64,000 bases of DNA, taken from contig CP141127.1 of NCBI GenBank assembly GCA_035236585.1, positions 51,706,001-51,770,000 of the forward strand, written 5' to 3'. Shown piece by piece: positions 22,739 through 33,149 of the stretch. Each line of letters begins with the position of its first letter. The first letter of the stretch is position 1. This stretch comes from Warburgia ugandensis. Its lineage: Eukaryota; Streptophyta; Magnoliopsida; Canellales; Canellaceae. The translations under genes and the position numbers were made by a program. Under the pieces are notes generated by a model. It saw only the letters and a list, made by a program, of their open reading frames with translations. It was not told the DNA's origin and did not search any database.

Positions 22739-24947
22739 TAATATTCACATAATTACATTCTATTCAAAAAATGGAGTCCAATGTCACAAAGAACACTGAA
22801 AATGGAGTTCGGATGAAAAAGTTATGCACATTTGAATATGAAGGCCATTTTAGAAATTAAATTAATGATTCAAAATGCGTGGGGCCATTTGAATATGAAG
22901 GGCACTTTTAAAGATGAAGATCATTTAAGTAATTAAAATATTTTAAAAAAAGGATTCAAAATGCATGGGCCCATTTTGATAACAACACCCTCCCTTTGCC
23001 TCTGCATCTGCACCACATCTGCACCCCATTGCGCACAGAAAGACGATAGGCGGTCACGATGCCCACCTCTTGCCACTGTTTGTAGCATTAGGAAGTAGTG
23101 TAACTACCCCAATTTGAAGGTCCTATTTGAAAGATTGGATTATATAGGAGGATGAATGTTTTATAAAGATTGAATTAATAATTTGTTTATGGAATCCAAC
23201 GGCTCAAAGAACACTGAAAACAGAGTTCGTATAAAACATTTATGAGCATTCGATGTTGAAGGTCATTTTGGTAATCAAAAGATTCAAAAAGAAAAAAAAC
23301 AAAACAAAAAAGGAGTCAAAATGTGCGGAGCATTTTGATGATGACACCCTCCCTCCATCTCATGTCTCCCCCAAGAAATAACGTAGGCTATCATGCTACC
23401 CACCTCCAGTCACAGTTCGTTACATTGGGAAATAATGTAACTACCTAAATTATAAAGTCCTATTTGGAAGATTGGATAGACTACGAAGATGAATGTCTTA
23501 TAAATTTTAATTTTGAAGATTGAATTTGTTGATAATGTTCACATAATTAGATTCTATTCAAAAAATGGAGTCCAACGTCACAAAGAAACTGAAAATGGAG
23601 TTCGGATGAAAAAGTTATGAACATTTGAATATGAAGGGCATTTTAGAAATTAAAATAAGGATTCAAAATGCATGGGGCCATTTGAATATGAAGGGCACTT
23701 TTAAAGATGAAGGGCATTTAAGTAATTAAAAGATTAAAAAAAAGGATTCAAAATGCATGCGGCCATTTTGATAACAACACCCTCCCTTTGTCTCTGCATT
23801 TGCACCACATCTGCACCGCATTGCATAGGGAAAGACGATAGGTGGGCGCGATGCCCACCTCTTGTCACTGTTTGTAGCGTTAGGAAGTAGTGTAACTACC
23901 CAAATTTTAAGGTCCTATTTGAAAGATTGGATTAAATAGGAGGATGAATGTTTTATAAAGATTGAATTAAGAATTTGTTAATGGAATCCAACGGCTCAAA
24001 GAACACTGAAAACAGAGTTCGTATAAAAAATTTATGAGCATTTGATGCTGAAGGTCATTTTGGTCATCAAAAGATTCAAAAAACAAAAAAGGTGTCAAAA
24101 TGTGGGCAGCATGTTGATGATGACACCCTCCCTCCATCTCACGTCTCCCCCAAGAAATAAGGTACGCTATCATGCTACCCACCTCCAATCACAGTTTGTT
24201 ACGTTGAGAAATAATGTAACTACCTAAATTATAAAGTCCTATTTGGAAGATTGGATTGAACAAGAAGATGAATGTCTTATAAATTTTAATCTTAGAAGAT
24301 AGAATTTGTTGATAATATTCACATAATTACATTCTATTCAAAAAATGGAGTCCAATGTCACAAAAAACACTGAAAATGGAGTTCGGATGAAAAAGTTATG
24401 AACATTTGAATATGAAGGGCATTTTAGAAATTAAAATAAAAATGGATTCAAAATGCATGGGGCCATTTTGATAACAACACCCTCGCTTTGTCTCTGCATC
24501 TGCACCACATTGTGCAGGGAAAGACAATAGGCAGTCGCGATGCCCACCTCTTGTCACTATTTACAGCGTTGGGAAGTAATGTAACTACCCCAATTTTAAG
24601 GTCCTATTTGGAAGACTGGATTAAGTAGGAGGATGAATGTTTTATAAAGATTGAATTATGAATTTGTTTATGGAATCCAACGGCTCGAAGAACATTGAAA
24701 ACAGAGTTCGTATAAAAAAATTATGAGCATTTGATGTTGAAAGTCATTTTGCAAAAGATTCAACAAAAAAAAAAAGGAGTCAAAATGTAGGGAGCATTTT
24801 GATGATGACACCCTCCCTCCATCTCACGTCTCCCCTTAGAAAGAAGGTAGGCCATCATGCTACCCACCTCTAGTCGTAGTTCGTTACATTGGGAAATAAT
24901 GTAACTACCTAAATTAGAAAGTCCTATTTTGAAGATTGGATATAATA
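22739..24947 (+). repeat. Satellite, right block, about 2.7 dimeric units
   Basis: It has the same two-monomer unit as 10751-12255. AACAACACCC recurs near 22980, 23773 and 24473; GATGACACCC recurs near 23339, 24118 and 24803. Dimer lengths are about 790 and 700, the shorter one lacking part of a monomer. Short frames such as 23967-24188 (minus) are chance products that recur with the repeat. It ends at 24947, where an A-type LTR begins. Confidence 0.87.
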
Positions 24948-25324
24948 TGTGATGACCTGGGTTTCGTATGATGCAAATTTCATAAAAAGGCGAGATCTCT
25001 TGCTTTAGAAATATGAAATGCATGAAAATCTTTTGTTTTGGAAAGTAATTGTTTCTATAAAACCCTGAGTGTCAAAACACATTTTCAAATCATATAGCCA
25101 TGGCATAGTTTTAAATCAACTCTATTCGTAAGAAAGTGTTAGTCACAGCCCCAACTACAGAGAGTAACTACAATCAAGTAACATTCACTAAAAGATAAGG
25201 TAGGGGTTTACTTACTTGTACTTAATTTGGTGTTCTCTGTCACGGGTGTATCATGTCCTTAAGTCTTTACTTGTATCTAAAAAATGTTAAGGATTGGGTG
25301 AATATACACTATACTCAGTAGGAG
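24948..25324 (-). repeat. Family A LTR fragment A4, host of the C2 and C3 insertions
   Basis: It begins TGTGATGACCTGGG and follows the A LTR (GGCGAGATCTCTTG, then AGAAAGTGTTAGTCACAGCC) as far as ACTCAGTAGGAG. It is interrupted there by solo LTR C2 and resumes for six bases (28184-28189, tctatc) before C3. The rest should lie beyond the B array, outside the window. Confidence 0.85.
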
Positions 25325-28178
25325 TGTGATGACCTGGGTTTTCCCATGCATTTTTAAATGCAATATCTAATTCCTAAGGCGGGATGCATCCCTATTTGAA
25401 AACCATTTTATAAACTCATTTTGAAAACCTTGAGTGTCATTTGCTTTCACAACAACCAAAGTAATTTTTGAAATTTTCAAAAATCATAAATGTCTTCCCA
25501 AGACTATCCAGTCACAGCTCACAGCTCAACTGTAAATAAATACAAATACATGTCTAAAGGGTAGAGTGTTTACTTACATGTATAATTGTCTCTTTTTTAT
25601 TTACTTGCTCGTAGCACTAACATTTCCTGAGGCGTCTTCTACTCGTGAGTGGAGCTATCCTAAAAAATGATATATTTGGGTGAGTATACATTATACTCAG
25701 TAGGAGTCTATCACTACTAGTTTTATAATGCATGCTATGTTTTAAACCATATGTTCTTTAAACCATGTGCATGTTTGGACACTCATGTTCAATATCAATA
25801 TTAAAAGCCATTGTCAAAATAGAATACTAACGACTTAAAGAATCGCATAATCCAAGTCAAAAGTAACATATATATCATAACATATACTATGATATGCATA
25901 AGATGCTCAACTAAATCCAACTCATGGATCTATGGTCGACCATACTCATGTCATGCCATATGCATGCAAGTAAATCCTCAAAAACATAGGGCACACTATG
26001 CGCACGACCTCAGCGCCGTGTGGTCCCCAGGAACCTAGGGACTCTCGGTCATAGCCTTCACGGGGCATATGACACTTTGACGGGTGCCGTGACACCTCCA
26101 GTGGTAGTCCTTGTTTACCACAGCAATCGAAGTGAGGGCAAGCCTTTTTGGCGTGGTACCCTTTCCACCTATAGTGGTAGAGGCTGGGAGGCCACCCCAA
26201 ACCTCTTAGCATAGTTCCCATGAGCTTACTAGCCCAAAAAGCATATATAATTAATCCAAATCTAGCAAATCATGCAATTTATGCAATCATTCTCAATGTC
26301 CTCTTTGGGTCCCTCACACTGCCTAACCAGCTTCTTTTGGGCACTCCAGCGTCTTTTGGCAACCCTCGATGATAGGTATTACCCCAAATAATCCAAATGC
26401 AATTATTTTTCAAAACATGTCTATGCATGTATCATGCAGACAAGAAAACTTTTTCAAAACATGACTATGCATGTAACACATGTCTTGGCAATATACGCGT
26501 AATGTATTTTTCATATGCATGCTAAGTTCATTCATGAAATCGATTCATGCTAAATAGGTCATGTGCATAAGGATGTAACATAAGTTTATATAATATACGC
26601 ATAAAGACAGGACATGTAACTTAAAACCTTAAAACATGCATTAGAAAAGCAACTATGACTCAAAACATGCATTCTCAAAGCATCATGGGTTCTTTTTAAA
26701 AGTCTAGTAGTGATAGGACACCTACCTAGTTTGATTGGGCTAGTCCCCTTGTCCTCCTACGTTCCTGGACATGGTTTAGGGGAAAAAGGTTAGCTTGGCC
26801 TATTTTTATAGGTTCTAGAACAATTTACCTCACTACTTAGGCATTAAGGATTCATTCTCATGCCTAAGGGCCTCCTAAGGTCCCTAACTAGGCCTTGGTA
26901 TAGTCAGGTTTGCAAAGGTTTAGTGGCCCTGCGCCACTATCATAGTATAAGGGTCATGCCAGCCTTAAATAGGGGCTTGATCAGGTATTTTATGGTTTGG
27001 GTGTGTCCATGCTATCAATACGGACACAATGCCTCTCGCGACGCCTCAATCGGGGTCCTAGAACTCAAGTTATGGGTATTTTAGTGTTAAGAATACATAG
27101 AAGGCCCAAAATGGCCATGCGTCACCGCTCCTGGGATGCACTTGCATCTCGGTCAAGCAGCGACTGGCCTGCATGTGCTGTCGCACGCTCCCGAGCGTCA
27201 TCAGGCTGCGCGTCATAGTTCCCAAGATGCCTTGCGTGACCTCGAAGAGCTGGAAGCCCGCTGCACGCGTGAGGCCCACCCCAGGGGTTGCATCACTCAT
27301 GTGCATCACGGGGTGCGTCCCCGTGACAACTAGTTTTGATGGGTTTCGGAGGAAACCCGTTTTCTCCAGTTTCCATGACATTTCCCCAACCAAAAAACAC
27401 CCAGATCCGGCTTGGATCTAGGCAGGGAAGAAGGGCAACTAAATAGGAAGGGGTGGAGGGCTTACTTGGGAGGTTTGGAGCGATGCCCATCACTAGTGGG
27501 TGCGCCCTTTCCCGTTCTGAAACTCCATGTCGCCAGAAACAACGAAGAAGGGGGAAAACCCCAACTTTTGATGAGGTTGGGAAGAAGAGGGGAGGTGAAG
27601 AGATGGGAATGGTCGGCCTATAGGGACGACTCGGGCCTGGCTGAAATTTGTAGGGAAAACCAAATGAGGGTTTTTTTTATTTTTGCAGGAAACCCCAGCC
27701 CCAAATAGCTGGAAAATGTGATTCGAAGAGGAGGGAATATGGCTTTTTATAGCCATACTAAGGCGATGCTGCCAATGGCGGTGCCGCCATTTGTTGTTAC
27801 CCTTCAGAGGCGGTGGTGGAAACCTCTGGAAACTGGGGGTTTCTGGAGAAATCGAGAGGAGGAGGAAGACAGTGGGTGCCGTTATCAAAACGGCCCCTGC
27901 GTTTTTCATCTTTTTCGTGTTTTAAAGATAAATTACAAAATTGCCCCTAATCTTTAAACGGCGGTAACTTCTTCATACGAACTCTATTTTTGGCATTCTT
28001 TGAGGCGTTGGATTCCATTTTTCAAGTAAAATCTAATGGTACCAATTACTCTTATAAATTCCTTCATTTAATATTTTTAATAAAGTAAAACATTTAACAT
28101 GATTCATTTCCTATAGAATGTCCAATTTATTTTTGCTAAATGGATGCAAAACTAGCATAAATTGCTCGGGGCATTACA
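25325..28178 (-). mobile_element. Solo LTR C2 with target duplication AGGAG
   Basis: A 2854-base complete family C LTR: the plus strand starts TGTGATGACCTGGG and ends GGGGCATTACA. It is flanked by a perfect 5-base repeat AGGAG at 25320-25324 and 28179-28183. No interior is present, so the element was reduced by recombination between its LTRs. The minus-strand TATA box is at 27743-27753, with GGCGGTG modules at 27760-27835. The GC-rich frames around 27070-27900 are leader sequence, not genes. Confidence 0.92.
27743..27753 (-). promoter_or_regulatory. TATA box of solo LTR C2
   Basis: GCTATAAAAAG on the element strand, 425 bases from the LTR 5' end, in the same context as in C1. Confidence 0.7.
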
Positions 28179-28189
28179 AGGAGTCTATC

Positions 28190-29199
28190 TTTGACGACCC
28201 AGGTTTTTCCATGCATTTTTAAATGCAAGATCTAATTCCTAAAGCAGGATGCATCCCTATTTGAAAAACCATTTTATAAAAACAATGCAATGCAACAAAA
28301 AATCTTTAGTTTTAAACTCATTTTTGAAAACCCTGGGTATCATTTGTTTTCACAACAATCAATGTAGTTTTTGAAAATTTCAGAAATCTTAAATGTCTTC
28401 CCAGGTCTATCTAGTCAGAGCTCACAACCCAACTGTAAATAAATACAAATACATGTCCAAAGGGTAGAGTGTTTACTTACATGTATAATTGTCTCCTTTT
28501 GATTTTTCTTGCTCGTAGCACTAACATTTTCTAAGGCGTCTTCTACTCGTGAATGGAGCTACTCTAAAAAATGTTAAGGATTGGGTGAGTATACACTATA
28601 CTCAGTAGGAGTCTATCACTACTAGTTTTATAATGCATGTTATGTTTAAAATCATATGCTCTTTAAAACATGTGCATGTTTGAACACTCATGTTCAATAT
28701 CGATATTAAAAACCATTGCCGAATTGGAATATTGATGACTTAAATAATCGCATAATCCAAGTCGAAAGTATCATATATATCATAAACATAATGATATGCA
28801 TAAGATGCTCAATTGAATCCAACTCATGGATATATGGTATGGTTGACCAACCTCATGTCATGCCATATGCAATGCAAGTAAATCCTCAAAACATAGGGCC
28901 CACTATGCCCACAACCTCACCGCAGTGTGGTCCCCGGGTACCTGGGGACACTCAGTCATAGCCTCCACGGGGCATATGACACATCGACCCAGTGCCGTGA
29001 CACCAGTGGTAGCCCCCTGTACCACATGCATTCGACGTAGGGACATGCCTTTTTTGGCGTAGTACCCTTTCCACCTAATAATGGTAGAGGCTGGGAGGCC
29101 ACCCCAAACCTCTTGGCATAGCGCCCACGAGCTTACTAGCCCAAATCATATACAATCAATCAAGCAAAAACCTCTTTTTTAAATCCGGTTCTCTTTGGG
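28190..29199 (-). repeat. Family C LTR C3, first segment
   Basis: It begins TTTGACGACCCAGG (terminus mutated from TGTGACG) with the C-specific CCATGCATTTTTAAATGC. It stays colinear with C2 until 29199, where solo LTR A3 interrupts it inside the block TCTCTTTGGG. The segment resumes at 31891. Confidence 0.87.
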
Positions 29200-31885
29200 T
29201 GTGACAACCCGGGTTTTTATATGATGCAATTTTGATAAAAAGGCAAGATCTCTTATTTTATAAGTATGAGATGCATGAAAATCTTTTTCTTTTGGAAAAT
29301 AATCTTTTATAAAAACCTCGAGAGTGTCAAAACACATTCTCAAATTATCTAGCCATGGCAAAGTTTAAAATCAACATTATTCCCAAGAAAGTGTTAGTCA
29401 CAGCCCCAACTATTAGAGAGTAAGTATAATCAAGTAACATTGAAAGATAAGGTAGGGGTTTACTTACTTGTACTGAGTCTGGGTGTCTCCTAGCACAAGC
29501 GTACCTTGCCCTTAAGTATTTACTTTGTGTCTGAAAAATGTTGAGGATTGGGTGAGTATATACTATACTCAATAGGAGCCTATCACTACTAGTTTTATAA
29601 TGCATGAGATGTTTTAAAATCATATGCTCATTCAAAACATGTGTATGTTTGAATACTCAAGTGCAACATCGATATTAAAATCCATTGTTAAACTGAAATA
29701 CTAACGACTTAAAGGATCATATAATCCAAAATCGAAAGTATCATATACATATATATCATAACATCATGATATGCATAAGATGCTTCATGGAATCCAACTC
29801 ATGGATTTCTGGTATGGTATGGTCGACCAACCTCATATCATGCCATATGCAATGCACATAAATCCATGAAACCATAGGGTCCCACTATGCCCACGACCTC
29901 ACCGCCATGTGGTCCCCAGGTACCTAGGGACACAGGATCATATACCTCCACGAGGCATATGACACTTCTTCGTCGTAAATCATGCAATCTATGCAATCGG
30001 TTGCAAAACATGCATGAAATGTGCAAAATCTGCTCATGCTAGTATTGCATTCAATGTCATAACCCTTCCTAGAAGCCTAATAGCCTAGAAGCCTGCCAGC
30101 CTAGAAGCCTTGTCAGCTCTCTCTAGCCCGCCCTCATTGGCCCGCCCTCGTCGGCCCGCCCTCATTAGCCTGCCCTCATCGGTCAAGGCTACACTAATCA
30201 TGCAATCTATGCATGTAGCACATGTCTTGGCAATATATGCGCAATGTATTTTTCAAAACCTGTCCTCTTTGGGTCCCTCACAACTACCTGGCCCTCTGCA
30301 CTCCAGCGTCTTTTGGTAACCCTCAACGACATGCAATTTTTGCAAGAACTTAATGCTTCACAATCATGAAATGTATGCAATAGTTTGCAAAATATATCTA
30401 TGCATAATGTATGTACAAAACATGTCTATGCATAAAGCATTTGTCACATGCATGCTAAACAAGTCATATACTTAAATCATGTATTTGCAAAACAATCATA
30501 GTTCTTTTAAAAGAATCTAGTAGCGATAGAGCACCTACCTGACTAGGTTGCGCTAACCCCTTTGTCCTTGGATGCTCCTGAACATGGTTTGGGGACTCAA
30601 GGTTAGTTTGGCCTAACTTTTATGGGTTTTAGAGTAATTTTTTTTATTACTTATGCATTAGGTGTCCATCCCTATGCCTATGGGTGTCCTAAGGTCCTAA
30701 TTGGGCCTTAGTATTATCAATTTTCCAAAGGTCTAGCGGCCACGTGCCACCATCCTATTCTAAGGGTCATGCCCACCTTTTATTGGGCCTTGATCAAGGG
30801 TTTTATAGTTTGGATGTGTTGGCGTCGTCGACACAGACACAACGCCTTTTGCGGCGTCTCAATCGGAGCTCTAGATCTCAAGTTATAAGCGTTTTAGTGT
30901 CACACGTACATAGGCGTCTTAAGAATAAAAAATCGGAATGCTAGGGCACTGTGCGTCTGTGTCGTGCGCCCCGGCTTCCTTAAGGAACGAAAAAAATCCG
31001 CAGCGCTAGCGCACTGCGCATCTAAGCCATGCGCCTCAGTGGGCGCATCTGCATAAGCGCCGGGTTTTCCCGCCTCTCTTTCTCTTTTGCGGGCGCGTCC
31101 TTGGACGCGCTCGTTTGGTTTTTCAAACGGAACGACGTGGGACGTTCTGACAAGAACATCCTGCTCGTTGGGGAACCGGGGTGTACTCTGGTTCAACCCT
31201 GTCAAACCAGTGCGGCCCAGGGGATGTCCCTGGGTCCTTGGTGAGTCTCCAGGGCTCCATTTTGCATGGTTTTTCATGCAAAAGCCTAGGGAAATTGACC
31301 TTGGAACTATGGTGGAAATGGGTTTTGAGGGATCTTGGGCGTACCTGGCTCGTTGCTGGGTTTTTCTCCTTGTTTTCCCCTCTAGGTCACTGCTCCACAA
31401 TAGGTTTTCTTCAACGTTTTGGGCTGCCATTAGAGGCGCCCAAAAGCTCTATTTATAGAGCTAAGAGAGGGTTCTAGAGGGGGCTCTCACCGCCTTTGAA
31501 TGGCAGTGGAGAAACCTCCAGAATGGTGGTGATTTCTCCTCCAATCACCGCTGTTCAAGAACCCTCTAGAGGTTGAAGATGAAGGGGTGCCTGTATCAAA
31601 ACGAGCCCCTGTCTTTTGCAGGTTAAAACCGTTTTTTGTAAAAATTATGTTTTTGCCCCTGAACTTCAAAGGGCCATATCTTGCTCATTTTAACTCCGTT
31701 TTGGGTGATTTTGGTGTTGTTGGATTCCTTTTTCCGAGACACATCTAATGGAACCATTTTTAGGACCAAATTTCTGTGTTTAGTCAAGGTGAATAGTGAA
31801 ATGACTAAAATGCCCTTATCTTCAAAAACTGATCTTTTCATTGCTTAACTTGGAATTTCAATATTACAAAATTGGAGTCATTACA
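29200..31885 (-). mobile_element. Solo LTR A3 with target duplication TTGGG
   Basis: A 2686-base complete family A LTR: the plus strand starts TGTGACAACCCGGG and ends GGAGTCATTACA. It is flanked by a perfect TTGGG at 29195-29199 and 31886-31890. Removing it and one TTGGG restores a continuous C LTR (TCTCTTTGGG joined to TCCCTCACAACTGCC). The TATA box is at 31447-31459 and inverted GGCGGTG-type modules are at 31488-31555. A 290-base stretch with minisatellites replaces the usual LTR sequence at about 29970-30245. Confidence 0.93.
30068..30182 (+). repeat. Two short minisatellites inside solo LTR A3
   Basis: CCTAGAAGCCT occurs three times at 15-16 base spacing (30068, 30083, 30099). Next come four 14-base units of the type CCCGCCCTCATTGG (about 30127-30182). 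Neither occurs in the other A LTRs of the window. The flanks (29970-30060) are ATGCAATC-rich and also differ from the A consensus. Confidence 0.8.
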
Positions 31886-33149
31886 TTGGGTCCCTCACAA
31901 CTGCCTACCCAACGTCTTTTGGGCACTCCAGCGTCTTTTGGTAACCCTCAAGGACATGCAATTTTTTAAAACTCAATAACCACAAATCATGCAATTTATG
32001 CAATCGTTTGCAAAACATGTCTATGCATAATGTATTTATCATATGCATGCTGAATTCATTTATATGTTAAACAAGTCATATATAAAATTAAGTCATGCTA
32101 AATAAGTCATATAATTTGTACTTAAAACATGCATTCTCAAGACAATCATGGGCTCTTTTTAAAAGTCTAGTAGCGATAGAGCACCTACCTCGAAGTCTCT
32201 TGGAGTCGCGTCCTTCATCACTCAACCTGACCCTGGGTCTCATTTATAAAATCCTAGATATGAATGGATAACAAGGAGTCCTTATCAATTTCAATCTATT
32301 TAGAAATTTGATCGCTCGATCTTCCTTTTTAGGGTCCATGGGTCCTTAACTAGTTCATTGTCAGGCTAGATCTTATGATCCTAATTTTATAGTTTTATTA
32401 GGTCCGCACATCATGGTTTCCAAGACGTCTGCGTGCCCTGGTCGAACCAGGACCCATGCCTGCACGTCGTGGGTGCCCAAAGGCCGTGCCAGGGCCGCGT
32501 TTGCACGCGCACATGCATGCCCAAGCGATGCACTATGATGCGCGTCCTGGATAGCATCGTGCGACCACGCCTTTGGCGTAGGCAAAATGCGCCTTGACTC
32601 CTGGGCCCCCATGCGTCCTAGTCGAACCAGGACTGTGCCGAGGATGCACCGAGGCCACGCCCATACACAGTCGCGCACCCCTGTGAACAGTCGCATGCCT
32701 GGGGTCCGTCCATGGGCTCAGTCGGGTGTGCATCACGCACCACGCCCAAGATCGTCTCCTTCGTTGGTCCGGTCTTGGGTCCTATAATTTCTGGCAGGAG
32801 AAAGCCAAATCTGGCCTGGATTTGACCTGGGGAAGTGGAAGGGAAGAGGAGGGGAACCTGGACAATGTCTGGCTCGATGGGTCGGTAGACCCATCGAGTC
32901 TGGGTTTACTTCGTGCTTCCCAGCTGGAAAATTCCCAAATCTGGCGTGGAGCTGGTCAGGGAAAACGGAAAACAGAGGGGAGTCGTGAGGGGCTTACCTA
33001 GGCAAGTCTAGAGTGATACCCATTGCCGGTGGTGGGGTTTCTTCACGCTGAAACCCTAGCTGCCAGAATCCTCCCTTGAGTCGTCGAAGAAAGTGGAGGA
33101 TAAAGGGACGGCTGAGGAGGAGCAAAAGGGCTTTTTATAGCCTTGCTAT
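31886..33149 (-). repeat. Family C LTR C3, second segment, ending at the B array
   Basis: It continues C3 through the GC-rich leader (32400-32720) to the block CTTTTTATAGC (33131-33141), the C-type TATA box, and stops eight bases later at the B insertion. The last 430 bases or so of the LTR (U3) should follow the array beyond the window. The frames at 32373-33001 are leader sequence, not genes. Confidence 0.87.

Noticed and set aside
23967..24227. Short frames inside the satellite on both strands
   Set aside because: They recur with the repeat unit, shift between monomers and have no domain.
30127..30182. Short regular repeats as a possible CRISPR array
   Set aside because: Units are 14 bases without spacers and lie inside a plant retrotransposon LTR; it is a minisatellite.
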